From: Pseudomonas sp. GM48
Lineage (GTDB): Bacteria > Pseudomonadota > Gammaproteobacteria > Pseudomonadales > Pseudomonadaceae
Reading direction: 5' to 3'
DNA: 64,000 nt
Assembly: GCF_000282335.1 (NCBI RefSeq)
Contig: NZ_AKJM01000040.1
Coordinates: 1 to 64,000, forward strand
Position 1 is the stretch's first letter. Each line of letters begins with the position of its first letter. The position numbers were made by a program, and so were the translations under genes. Below, one piece after another: positions 56,287 to 64,000 of the stretch. Under the pieces are notes generated by a model that was given only the letters and a program-made list of their open reading frames with translations, was not told the origin of the DNA and did not search any database.

Positions 56287-57186
56287 GTGAAACTCATCAT
56301 TGCCGTTGTCTACGTTGTCTCTATTGCGTATGTCCATCTGCGTGGTCAAGTGCGCCATAAGCTGGGTCGCCAGTTGAGTGATCACTCGACGTTTCTGGCG
56401 CCAATCAATTGTTTTCTTTATCTGTTTTCGAAAATCCCGAACAAGCCGTTTCTCGACCCGGCCGACTTCCCCGACCTGAGTCCGTTGCAGGCGCATTGGG
56501 AGGAAATCCGCGCTGAAGGCCAGAGCCTGCTTCACTCCGGGGCGATCAAGCGTTCGAACCAATACGATGACCTGGGTTTCAACTCGTTTTTCAAGAGCGG
56601 CTGGAAGCGCTTCTACCTCAAGTGGTACGGCGATAGCCATCCGTCGGCCATGAAGCTTTGCCCACGGACCACCGAACTGGTGCAAGGCATTGGCTCGATC
56701 AAGGCGGCGATGTTCGCCGAGTTGCCACCGGGCTCCAGACTGGTGCGCCATCGCGACCCGTACGCCGGTTCGTACCGTTATCACCTCGGGCTGGAAACTC
56801 CCAACGCTGCCGGTTGCTACATCAATGTCGATGGCCAGAACTACCATTGGCGCGATGGCGAAGCGGTGATGTTCGATGAGACCTACATTCATTACGCAGA
56901 AAACACCACGCAGCAGAATCGCATCATCCTGTTTTGCGACGTCGAGCGGCCGATGAGGTATCGCTGGGCGGCGGCATTCAACCGCTGGTTCAGCCGCAAT
57001 ATCATGTCGGCGGCAGGCGCGCCGAACGAGGTTGGAGACAGGACGGGCGGGCTCAACCGACTGTTCAGCAAGATCTACAGGATTCGCTTGCGCGGCAAGG
57101 AACTGAAAAAACGCAACCGCAAGCTTTACTACCTCGAAAAGTGGTCGATCTTTGCCGGGTTGCTGGTGGTCTTCATTCTGCTCTGA
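56287..57186 (+). CDS. lpxO: Lipid A hydroxylase LpxO
   Basis: A 299-residue Fe(II)/2-oxoglutarate dioxygenase of the aspartyl/asparaginyl hydroxylase family that 2-hydroxylates lipid A acyl chains. An N-terminal membrane helix (KLIIAVVYVVSIAYVHLRG), the iron ligands His155 and Asp157 (VRHRDPYAG) and His202 (YIHYAEN), and a C-terminal membrane helix are seen. GTG at 56287 gives a protein starting MKLIIA like known LpxO; a GTG at 56275 is also possible. Neither has a clear ribosome site. Confidence 0.87.
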   Translation: MKLIIAVVYVVSIAYVHLRGQVRHKLGRQLSDHSTFLAPINCFLYLFSKIPNKPFLDPADFPDLSPLQAHWEEIRAEGQSLLHSGAIKRSNQYDDLGFNSFFKSGWKRFYLKWYGDSHPSAMKLCPRTTELVQGIGSIKAAMFAELPPGSRLVRHRDPYAGSYRYHLGLETPNAAGCYINVDGQNYHWRDGEAVMFDETYIHYAENTTQQNRIILFCDVERPMRYRWAAAFNRWFSRNIMSAAGAPNEVGDRTGGLNRLFSKIYRIRLRGKELKKRNRKLYYLEKWSIFAGLLVVFILL

Positions 57187-57334
57187 TTTTTTTGGTGTAG
57201 CGTGCCAGGCCTTCGCGAGCAGGCTGGATCAACGTCGTGTTACATCTTGCCGGGGAGGTTTTGGTTAACAAATCCGAACCCCGGGCGTAGCGTGGTATCG
57301 AAGTCCTTATCCACGCGACGTTGAGAGGCACCCC

Positions 57335-57682
57335 ATGAACCGATACGTGATTGGCGCCATTGCGCTGGCCTTGAGTGGCGTACTGGGCCCACTGGCCCAG
57401 GCCGATGCGTCTGCTTCGTTGCAATTGGCCCAGAACCTGCCGGGCAGCACCAACAACAACCCATACAACAGTCCGATTCGCCGGGCCAATCCCAACAGCA
57501 TGCAAGGCACTCAACCCAGTGCCCCGGTAATACGCGGGCCGAATACCGTGCCGGTGACGCGCTCGCCAACGCTGGACAACGGTGGCATCGGTAATCGCTA
57601 TCCCGACCGGACTGCTCCCGCCAGCCCACCGAAATTCGTTCCCAATCCTCCCCCACGAGACGCCGGCACCGGCAACCGTTGA
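57335..57682 (+). CDS. Secreted Pro/Asn-rich hypothetical protein, 115 aa
   Basis: The signal peptide MNRYVIGAIALALSGVLGPL ends near AQADASAS. The mature 90 residues are low in complexity and rich in Pro, Asn, Arg and Ser (NNNPYNSPIRRANPNSM, PPKFVPNPPPRD), so probably unstructured. It lies upstream of the sugar dehydrogenase gene but is separated by a tandem repeat. No function recognised. Confidence 0.68.
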   Translation: MNRYVIGAIALALSGVLGPLAQADASASLQLAQNLPGSTNNNPYNSPIRRANPNSMQGTQPSAPVIRGPNTVPVTRSPTLDNGGIGNRYPDRTAPASPPKFVPNPPPRDAGTGNR

Positions 57683-57706
57683 GCTGCAGGCATGACATCT
57701 GCCAGC

Positions 57707-57757
57707 CATGTTCCTCAGACCCCCATGTTCCACAGACCCCCATGTTCCACAGAAAAG
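57707..57757 (+). repeat. 17-base tandem repeat, three units
   Basis: CATGTTCCtCAGACCCC, CATGTTCCaCAGACCCC and CATGTTCCaCAGAAAAG follow each other without a gap; the first two differ at one base. The array ends nine bases before the ATG of the sugar dehydrogenase, and its last unit merges into the AAAAGGA ribosome site. Confidence 0.85.
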
Positions 57758-57766
57758 GAATCCCGC

Positions 57767-58918
57767 ATGTTGCGCAAAGACTTGTTGGCAACCCTCTGTG
57801 CCAGCGTATTGATCACCGCCACTGTCCCCGCGCTTGCCGCACCCGGCCAGATGATGAAAAGCGAAGAAGGCACCCTGGAGGTCACCCCTATCGTGACGGG
57901 GCTGGAGCACCCCTGGGCACTGGCATTCTTGCCGGATAGTAAAGACATGCTGGTGACCGAACGAGCCGGCAACCTGCGGTTGGTCACCGCCGACGGCAAG
58001 CTGTCGGCACCGCTCAATGGCGTGCCAACGGTCTGGGCCAAAGGGCAGGGCGGCTTGCTGGACGTGGCGTTGTCACCAGACTTCAAGCAGGACCGGATGG
58101 TCTATCTGTCCTATGCCGAGGGTGGTGGTGAGGGTAACAAGGCCGGTACTGCGGTGGGGCGCGGCCGGCTCTCCGACGATCTGACGGCGATCAAGAATTT
58201 CCAGGTGATCCTGCGCCAGGAGCCAAAGCTCTCGGTCGGCAACCATTTTGGTTCGCGACTGGTGTTCGACCGCGACGGCTATCTGTTCGTGACCCTGGGG
58301 GAAAACAACGACCGTCCGACCGCCCAGGACCTCGACAAGCTGCAAGGCAAAGTGGTGCGAATCTACCCGGACGGCACGGTGCCCAAGGACAACCCCTTTG
58401 TCGGCCAGGCCAACGTGCGCCCGGAAATCTGGTCCTACGGGCAGCGTAACCCGCAAGGCGCGGCGCTCAACCCGTGGAACGGCACGCTGTGGGAAAACGA
58501 GCACGGCCCTCGGGGCGGCGATGAAATCAACATCATCGAGCGTGGCAAGAATTACGGCTGGCCGCTGGCGACCCATGGCATCAACTACTCCGGTCTACCG
58601 ATTCCCGAAGCCAGGGGCGATACCGTTGAAGGCACCGTTGCCCCGAACCATGTCTGGGAAAAATCCCCGGGCCTGAGCGGCATGGCGTTCTACGATGCCG
58701 ACCGTTTCAAGGCCTGGCAGCACAGCGTGTTTATCGGCGCGTTGGTCAGCCAGGAGCTGATCCGCCTGGAGTTCGACGGTGACAAGGTGGTGCACGAGGA
58801 GCGCTTGCTCGGGGAGCTGAGCAAGCGCATTCGCGATGTGCGGCAGGGGCCGGATGGTTACTTGTATGTATTGACCGATGAGGAAGACGGCGGGTTGTAT
58901 AAAGTCGGCTTGAAATAA
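57767..58918 (+). CDS. PQQ-dependent sugar dehydrogenase (Asd/YliI-like)
   Basis: A 383-residue periplasmic beta-propeller dehydrogenase. The signal peptide ends at VPALAAPGQ. GLEHPWALAFLPD, KGQGGLLDVALSPDF, VGNHFGSRLVFDRDGYLFVTLGE and EHGPRGGDEINII are the propeller and PQQ/calcium-site motifs of soluble aldose dehydrogenases. The ATG at 57767 has AAGGA eight bases upstream. It oxidises aldose sugars; the exact substrate is unknown. Confidence 0.88.
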   Translation: MLRKDLLATLCASVLITATVPALAAPGQMMKSEEGTLEVTPIVTGLEHPWALAFLPDSKDMLVTERAGNLRLVTADGKLSAPLNGVPTVWAKGQGGLLDVALSPDFKQDRMVYLSYAEGGGEGNKAGTAVGRGRLSDDLTAIKNFQVILRQEPKLSVGNHFGSRLVFDRDGYLFVTLGENNDRPTAQDLDKLQGKVVRIYPDGTVPKDNPFVGQANVRPEIWSYGQRNPQGAALNPWNGTLWENEHGPRGGDEINIIERGKNYGWPLATHGINYSGLPIPEARGDTVEGTVAPNHVWEKSPGLSGMAFYDADRFKAWQHSVFIGALVSQELIRLEFDGDKVVHEERLLGELSKRIRDVRQGPDGYLYVLTDEEDGGLYKVGLK

Positions 58919-58972
58919 CAGTAATCAAGAGCCTGGGGCATGTGGCCGAGCGCGCCGCGCTGGATGGCCGGG

Positions 58973-59455
58973 TTATTCCTGAATGGCTTTCTCGACCTTG
59001 TTCGACGCCGACCAGATCCGGTAGCGCACTTCGATGTCCTTGGGCACGTACAGCACGAGCGGCAGCTTGCTGTTGTAACGCAGCAGGAAGCCATCGCCGA
59101 CCACCGGTACGAAATCCTGTTTGCTTGTGCCGTCGGGGCAGGCCATCAGCGTGCTCATCGGGCCAATGACTTTTTCCAGACGATAGAACGGGTAGCCCCA
59201 ACCCTCGAGGTTTTTCTCCTCGAGAATGCCGCCCAGACGAGGGTGATTGCAGTCTACAGTCATCGTCTTGCCGGCCAGGATTTCAACCTGGAAGTCGTTT
59301 TCCCGGGACTGTGGCGCGAGGTGAATCACCTGGCGGGTAAACCCGCTTTCGGCCTTCGGATAGGGCGCGGTTTCTTCGAGTTTGGCGGCGTGCGCCACGC
59401 CAGCAAGCCCCAGTGCGAACAGCACTGCGCTCGCGTTAACGGTCAAAGAACTCAT
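58973..59455 (-). CDS. eco: Ecotin, serine protease inhibitor
   Basis: A 160-residue periplasmic inhibitor of trypsin-fold proteases, which protects against host enzymes. The signal peptide ends at [10 protein letters not shown]. The reactive loop STLMACPD has Met at the predicted P1 position, and the two disulfide cysteines are in VDCNHPRL and [31 protein letters not shown] is diagnostic. AAGGAGG lies just before the ATG at 59455. Confidence 0.92.
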   Translation of the reverse strand: MSSLTVNASAVLFALGLAGVAHAAKLEETAPYPKAESGFTRQVIHLAPQSRENDFQVEILAGKTMTVDCNHPRLGGILEEKNLEGWGYPFYRLEKVIGPMSTLMACPDGTSKQDFVPVVGDGFLLRYNSKLPLVLYVPKDIEVRYRIWSASNKVEKAIQE

Positions 59456-59739
59456 GATGCCTCCTTGCTTGAAGTGAAGGGCGGCATTTTCACTGTCGTG
59501 TGCAGTGAATGCAAACCTGCAACGCCCAATATGCAAATGGCAGGGTCGCCCCAGGGGCGTTCATTGCAAACCGCATGGCAGGTTTTACCGGTGACTTGCC
59601 GAAACCCTTAAATTGCCGATGAGCTGCACAGCGAAATCCGGGACATGCTTTATGCTGTAGGTGCCCTAGAAGCTTGCCGGGATTTCATATGAGTGAGCGT
59701 TGATAGTTGATTGGCAGTCTCACAAAGGAGAAGGTCGTC

Positions 59740-60006
59740 ATGTTTCTTTCTGCCTTGGAACTTCGCAAAATCATCGAAAGCAGCTTTTTACCCGAACGTT
59801 GCGAGTGCACGTTGTCACCGGATCTGATGATGACCGTCAAGGTCTATGCCGACGGGCAAACCGATCACCTCGATCTATTGGTCACCGGCATCGATGCCTC
59901 CGGGCTCAATGGTTGTCGGGAAATAAACGATTTGATTGGCCAACTGCGCTCCAGACAGCATCACGTAGAAGTCGAGCCCCACTCGATGCTGGGCAAAGCG
60001 CTTTAG
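59740..60006 (+). CDS. DUF1652 protein
   Basis: An 88-residue soluble protein, MFLSALELRKIIESSFLPER, then CECTLSPDLMMTVKVYADGQ. This is the DUF1652 pattern, small proteins restricted largely to Pseudomonas; function unknown. GGAG lies nine bases before the ATG at 59740. Its last four bases overlap the end of the convergent membrane gene. Confidence 0.82.
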   Translation: MFLSALELRKIIESSFLPERCECTLSPDLMMTVKVYADGQTDHLDLLVTGIDASGLNGCREINDLIGQLRSRQHHVEVEPHSMLGKAL

Positions 60007-60398
60007 CCTGCGGTTTCGAGCTCCACCGACACGCGCCGGGTCTGGAAGAACGCCAGGCCCAGCGCCAGTTCAACCCCGACCGCCAGCAACATGCCAGGCC
60101 CGACATGGCCGGCGAGCCATTCGGTAAAACCCAGCACGGCCAATCCCCAACAGCCGACGACGAAGCCGAGGCTCAGCGCATTGCGGGTTGCACAAGGGGG
60201 GGCGTTGCGAACCAGACAAGAGATCACGCTAAACGCCGCAAACAGCACGGCGGTGCGGCGTGCGACCAATCCCGCCGCGAATGAAAATTCAATACCCCAG
60301 AACGCCAGTAGCCATTGAGGCGTCAAGCCCCAGAGCAGGCTCAGTAAAAGACACAAGACGGCGGTAAACATCGACAACGTGCGAAACGAAAACTGCAT
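60003..60398 (-). CDS. Small membrane protein, 131 aa
   Basis: A 131-residue protein with four hydrophobic segments (FTAVLCLLLSLLWGL, AGLVARRTAVLFAAFSVISC, GFVVGCWGLAVLGFTEWLAG and GMLLAVGVELALGLAFF). It resembles small four-helix membrane proteins of unknown function. No partner genes. Confidence 0.7.
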   Translation of the reverse strand: MQFSFRTLSMFTAVLCLLLSLLWGLTPQWLLAFWGIEFSFAAGLVARRTAVLFAAFSVISCLVRNAPPCATRNALSLGFVVGCWGLAVLGFTEWLAGHVGPGMLLAVGVELALGLAFFQTRRVSVELETAG

Positions 60399-60488
60399 GG
60401 CCTATCCTTGCGGGCAGTGAGGGGGCGCTAGAGCATAGCGCCGCAGCCCTCAAAGGAATACCGCCAAGTGTCAAATCAGACGTTTCAG

Positions 60489-60758
60489 TCAGCTTTGGTT
60501 CTCGCAGGCGTCGGAAAGTTTACGGTAGGTGATTTCTGCGGGTTTTCCCGTGTCATCGATGTACTTCATGTCGGCGCTCACCACTTTGCACTCCAGGGTG
60601 CTCGGCTCGGTGAGTGAAATCACTTTGCTGATATGTAACGGCATGCCGTAGTGATAGGGCACGGCTTCAGAGGTTGTGGTGTTGTCACTGGCTTGAGCCA
60701 GACCGGCAAACGCGGTGCAGGCGAGGGCGGCGGTAACCAGCAGGGTGCGAGTGTTCAT
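60489..60758 (-). CDS. DUF2790 periplasmic protein
   Basis: An 89-residue exported protein. The signal peptide MNTRTLLVTAALACTAFAGL ends near AQAS. VPYHYGMPLHISKVISLTEP and CKVVSADMKYID match DUF2790, small Pseudomonas proteins, some induced by metals or stress. GGAG lies eight bases before the ATG at 60758. Function unknown. Confidence 0.85.
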   Translation of the reverse strand: MNTRTLLVTAALACTAFAGLAQASDNTTTSEAVPYHYGMPLHISKVISLTEPSTLECKVVSADMKYIDDTGKPAEITYRKLSDACENQS

Positions 60759-60970
60759 TAGCGATCTCCGGTGCGGACGGAAAGTCAGTTCGATGTGTTG
60801 CCTGTCGAACTTGCCGCACTGGGCGTCAGAACTGTCTGAGGGCGTGCGGTCCAGTGAAGTGTTGGACCGCACAGTTAAGCGAGGGTTAACCCGGCTGAAC
60901 GCCGTCTGTCGCGACTGCGTGGTCTTGGTTATAAGTTAAGACCATCGGGCGCCTGATAGAAAGTCATCCC

Positions 60971-60995
60971 TGTAGGAGCGAGCTTGCTCGCGAAG
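60971..60995. repeat. Single REP element, class B
   Basis: TGTAGGAGCGAGCTTGCTCG without an inverted mate nearby, just past the end of mtlZ. Confidence 0.8.
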
Positions 60996-61007
60996 AAACC
61001 CTCGGAT

Positions 61008-61952
61008 TCAGCGCAGATCCAACTGCTGGCGATAAGGCAATTCCGGCCCGGTCTTGCTGCACGTCAGCGCCGCCGCCTGAACCGCGAACTTCAGCATGCT
61101 GTCGATCTGTTCGCGGCCAAGTTGCTTCACGCCTTCGACCGAATCCAGATGCTGCTCGGTCAGCCAGGCAATCAGCGCCGCCTGAAAGGTATCGCCCGCG
61201 CCCACGGTGTCGGCGATTTTCACCGGACGGGCGGGAGCCGACCACGAGCCGTGAACCCGGCTGAATACACTCGCGCCTTCGCCACCCCGGGTCAGGAACA
61301 CCAGCTGACAGCGGTGCTGCAACCAGCCTTCGATCACCCGCACCGGGTCCTGGCCGGGATACAACAGATGCAAATCCTCGTCGCTGACCTTGATCAGATC
61401 GGCCAGCTCAACCAGCGTCGCGATCCGTTTACGCCACAGCTCAATGTCCGGCTGCGGGTTCAGGCGCACGTTCGGGTCGAGGCTGATCAGGCGCCTTCCA
61501 CTTTCCCGGCGCACCAATGCCAATAGGGTGTCAGCAATCGGCTGTACCACCAGGGAAAACGAGCCGATATGCAGGCCGCGTACCTCAGGCCCGAGTGCCG
61601 GCAGGTGCTCCGGTTGCAATTGGCGATCCGCGCAGCCTTCGCCACGGAAGCTGTACTGCGGCGAGCCATTGGCCCCCACGGCGACCATCGCCAGGGTGGT
61701 CGGCGCCGCAAAATCCAGTAGGTAATCCTGGCACACACCTTCATCCTGCAGCACCTGCAACAGGCGCCGGCCCAGGTAGTCGGTGGACAACCCGGCCAAC
61801 AGCGCCGCGTCCACGCCCAACCGGCGTAATCCCACCGCCACGTTGAACGGCGAGCCACCGGCGATGGCTTTGAAATTCACTTTGGACGCCAGACCGCTGG
61901 CGTCGTTTTCACTGAAAAAATCGAACAGCGCTTCGCCACACACCAGGTACAT
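61008..61952 (-). CDS. mtlZ: Fructokinase MtlZ (PfkB family)
   Basis: A 314-residue sugar kinase phosphorylating the fructose made from mannitol. The N-terminal GGSPFNVAVGLRRLG and the C-terminal DTVGAGDTFQAALIAWL (catalytic Asp in GAGD) are the PfkB signatures. It follows the xylulokinase gene by six bases. The mtlD-mtlY-mtlZ order is that of the P. fluorescens mannitol operon. Confidence 0.88.
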   Translation of the reverse strand: MYLVCGEALFDFFSENDASGLASKVNFKAIAGGSPFNVAVGLRRLGVDAALLAGLSTDYLGRRLLQVLQDEGVCQDYLLDFAAPTTLAMVAVGANGSPQYSFRGEGCADRQLQPEHLPALGPEVRGLHIGSFSLVVQPIADTLLALVRRESGRRLISLDPNVRLNPQPDIELWRKRIATLVELADLIKVSDEDLHLLYPGQDPVRVIEGWLQHRCQLVFLTRGGEGASVFSRVHGSWSAPARPVKIADTVGAGDTFQAALIAWLTEQHLDSVEGVKQLGREQIDSMLKFAVQAAALTCSKTGPELPYRQQLDLR

Positions 61953-61958
61953 AGTTGT

Positions 61959-63464
61959 TCACTCTTTAAATAGGGTTGCGACATGCTGTTGATAGCGTTC
62001 ATAAGCCTGCTGACAGGCTTGCACATTGTCGGCCACCGGCAGGGTTGCACTGGCCGGGTCGAGTTTCACGCAGCGCTCGCACAAGTCCGCCAGACTGTGT
62101 TCGTGCCCGTTTTCCCTGGATACGCACCAGGCTGCCTGAATCGCTGCACCCAGGGCCGCAGCCTCACTTTGTTCGGTGCAGATCACGGGCGTGTTCATGG
62201 TGTCGGCGACAATCTGCCGCCAGACCGGGCTTTTCGATCCGCCGCCGATCAGGCAAATGTTGCGGCTTTGTAAGCCATTGCGGCGTATCAGGTCCAGTCC
62301 GTAACGCAAGCCGAACGTCGTGCCTTCGACCACTGCGCGGCACAGGTTGGCCCGGGTCAGGTTGGTCATGGTCAGGCCCGACAGACTGGCGCTGGCATGG
62401 GGCAGGGCGGGTACCCGCTCGCCGTTGAAGAACGGCAGCATGCTCACACCTTCGGCACCGATCGGCGCCTGGGCAACCAGTTCGTTGAACTGATCGATAT
62501 CGAGGTCCAGCAGGTCGCGGATCAGGCCAGTGGCATTGGTCAGGTTCATGGTGCAGATCAATGGCAGCCAGCCGCCACTGGAAGAACAGAAGGTGGCGAC
62601 CGCAGCATCCGGGGCGACGTTCGGCCTGTCTGAATAGGCGTACACCGTGCCCGAGGAGCCGAGGCTCATGGTGATTGCGCCGGGCTGGATGTTGCCGGTG
62701 CCGATGGCTCCCATCATGTTGTCGCCGCCGCCACTGGACACCAGCGCCCGGGGATTGATGCCCAGGTGTTCGGCAATGCCCGGCAGAATCGTGCCGACCG
62801 CCTGGTGGGCATCGATCAGCTCCGGTAGCGCGGCCTGCAGGCGTCCGCTCGGGTCGATGTCGCGCAGCAGTTGCAGATCCCACTGGCGAGTACGCACGTT
62901 GAAATACCCGGTACCCGAAGCATCACCGTATTCGCTGCAACTGCGGCCAGTGAGCCAATGGTTGAGGTAGTCGTGGGGCAGCAAAATGTGGGCGATCCGG
63001 GAAAACACCTCGGGGTGCTGCTCTTTGGTCCAGAGCAGTTTGGATAAGGTATAGCCCGGCGCGATGACCACACCGAGGCGTTCCAGCGACGCCTTTTCGC
63101 CACCCAGATCGGCCAGCAGTCGGTAATTCTCCGGCGTGGTTTCGGTGTCGCACCAGAGCTTGGCCGGACGCAGCACCTGGCCCTGATCGTCGAGCAGCAC
63201 CAGGCCATGTTGTTGGCCGGACACGCCAATGCCGAGGATCGACTGGCCATCGACTTTGGCCGCGAGCAATGCGCGGCGGGTGGCGGTGGCGAAGGCTTCC
63301 AGCCACTGCTGGGTGTCCTGTTCGCGGCGGCCATTGGGGCCGCTGATCAGGCTGTGGCTGGCGGCTCCCTGGCCAAGCACTTCACCACTGACCGTGTCGA
63401 GGATGATGGCTTTGGTGCCTTGGGTGCCGCAGTCGATGCCGAGGAAGAGTTGTTGGTTTGGCAT
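61959..63464 (-). CDS. mtlY: Xylulokinase MtlY
   Basis: A 501-residue FGGY-family kinase that phosphorylates D-xylulose made from D-arabitol. The start LFLGIDCGTQGTKAIILD, DDQGQVLRPAKLWCDTET and GLRYGLDLIRRNG with ICLIGGGSKSPVWRQIVAD are typical of XylB. AGGA lies eight bases before the ATG at 63464. Second of three catabolic genes on the minus strand. Confidence 0.9.
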   Translation of the reverse strand: MPNQQLFLGIDCGTQGTKAIILDTVSGEVLGQGAASHSLISGPNGRREQDTQQWLEAFATATRRALLAAKVDGQSILGIGVSGQQHGLVLLDDQGQVLRPAKLWCDTETTPENYRLLADLGGEKASLERLGVVIAPGYTLSKLLWTKEQHPEVFSRIAHILLPHDYLNHWLTGRSCSEYGDASGTGYFNVRTRQWDLQLLRDIDPSGRLQAALPELIDAHQAVGTILPGIAEHLGINPRALVSSGGGDNMMGAIGTGNIQPGAITMSLGSSGTVYAYSDRPNVAPDAAVATFCSSSGGWLPLICTMNLTNATGLIRDLLDLDIDQFNELVAQAPIGAEGVSMLPFFNGERVPALPHASASLSGLTMTNLTRANLCRAVVEGTTFGLRYGLDLIRRNGLQSRNICLIGGGSKSPVWRQIVADTMNTPVICTEQSEAAALGAAIQAAWCVSRENGHEHSLADLCERCVKLDPASATLPVADNVQACQQAYERYQQHVATLFKE

Positions 63465-63510
63465 AGTGGATCCTTGGATCATTCAACATAAATGTCGCCT
63501 GTCAGGCCGC

Positions 63511-63586
63511 CTTCGCGAGCAAGCCCGCTCCCACAGTAATTGTGTTCGCCAGCACTTCAGTGTGGGAGCGGGCTTGCTCGCGAAGA
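63511..63586. repeat. REP pair, class A, reversed arrangement
   Basis: CTTCGCGAGCAAGCCCGCTC and TGTGGGAGCGGGCTTGCTCG, between mtlD and mtlY within one operon. Confidence 0.85.
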
Positions 63587-63609
63587 CGGCAGCAGCTCCA
63601 CCGCAGGAC

Positions 63610-64000
63610 TTACGCCAACACTCGTTCCAGCGTCCGCGACACCCCAACCTCGCGCAAACTGTTGCAGCACCACTCGAACGCCGCGACAAACTCCGGCGAG
63701 CGCGCAATCGCCGTACCAAAAATCTCCTCGACCGCCAGCAACCGCTGGGTAATCAGCACATCATCGGCCACCAACGCCTGGCAGAATGCTGCACGCGGGT
63801 CTGCAATCGCGTAGGTCTCGCCATGCTCATCCACGCCTTTGAGGTACAACGCCCAGGCCGCCACCACCAGTGCTGCACGCTTGGTCTCGCGGCCATCGGC
63901 GATCAGGCGGTTGATGGTCGGTACGGTGAATTTCGGAAACTTTGACGAGCCATCCGAACACACCCGTTCAAGCTGATCGGCAATCGCCTGGTTGGAGAAA
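63610..64000 (-). CDS. mtlD: Mannitol 2-dehydrogenase MtlD, C-terminal part
   Basis: The window ends inside this gene; only about 129 C-terminal residues are present, with the N-terminal NAD-binding domain beyond base 64000. FSNQAIADQLERVCSDGSSK followed by FPKFTVPTINRLI and KRAALVVAAWALYLKGVDEHG are characteristic of polyol dehydrogenases that oxidise mannitol and arabitol. With mtlY and mtlZ it completes the catabolic half of the operon. The transporter genes probably lie to the right. Confidence 0.88.
   Translation of the reverse strand, partial: FSNQAIADQLERVCSDGSSKFPKFTVPTINRLIADGRETKRAALVVAAWALYLKGVDEHGETYAIADPRAAFCQALVADDVLITQRLLAVEEIFGTAIARSPEFVAAFEWCCNSLREVGVSRTLERVLA

Noticed and set aside
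1..64000. CRISPR arrays, tRNA or rRNA genes, insertion sequences, prophage genes
   Set aside because: None seen. The short repeats are REP elements, with no spacers, cas genes or transposase.

Overview
The window looks like chromosomal DNA of a fluorescent Pseudomonas (P. fluorescens group). The reasons are high-GC coding sequence, a PvdQ-type acylase beside a FpvR-type anti-sigma regulator, Pseudomonas-only small families (DUF1652, DUF2790), mannitol catabolism genes, a functional-amyloid (fap) operon, and many short REP elements of the kind scattered through these genomes. No tRNA, rRNA, CRISPR array, insertion sequence, phage or plasmid gene was seen.

Layout. 0.1-4.8 kb: small membrane and secreted proteins, and an aldo/keto reductase divergent from a LysR regulator. 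4.4-8.5 kb: a pyoverdine-related group (Fur-like regulator, PvdQ-like acylase, FpvR-like regulator) with no adjacent sigma factor or siderophore synthetase. 8.7-13.5 kb: one very large gene for a 1610-residue dermonecrotic-toxin-like protein, with four repeats of an internal motif and a C-terminal HExxH site that resembles aspzincin peptidases. 13.8-17.6 kb: an imino-acid reductase, small proteins, and a LysR/nitrilase divergent pair. 17.7-25.8 kb: an acyl-CoA catabolic block (acyl-CoA synthetase, SDR, thiolase, acyl-CoA dehydrogenase, enoyl-CoA hydratase, then a convergent acyl-CoA dehydrogenase and 3-hydroxyisobutyryl-CoA hydrolase) that together fit degradation of isoleucine- and valine-derived branched acyl-CoAs. 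26-29 kb: a LysR regulator divergent from a polyamine-type binding protein and a ureohydrolase.

30-40 kb: an aldo/keto reductase, a ZapE-like ATPase, DinB and GNAT proteins, a gnd-zwf operon (oxidative pentose phosphate), NhaB, and a delta-60 repeat protein. 40-46.5 kb: a sigma-54 activator converging on a complete fapABCDEF operon. The fap operon has a GG-N10-GC sigma-54-type promoter and a terminator-like hairpin between the amyloid gene fapC and the processing/secretion genes fapDEF. 46.8-49.4 kb: NAD-precursor salvage (pnuC plus NadR-like kinase) and uppP. 49.4-60.8 kb: LysR/azoreductase, a hydrolase, an MFS transporter, ABC-F protein YbiT, LpxO, a PQQ-type sugar dehydrogenase, ecotin and small Pseudomonas proteins. 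61-64 kb: mtlZ, mtlY and the truncated end of mtlD, the catabolic part of a mannitol operon that continues past the right edge.

The most interesting regions are the fap locus with its regulatory sequences, the giant toxin-like gene, and the overlapping inverted repeats across the start of the sigma-54 activator. All family names come from reading the sequence and from memory; no database search was run.
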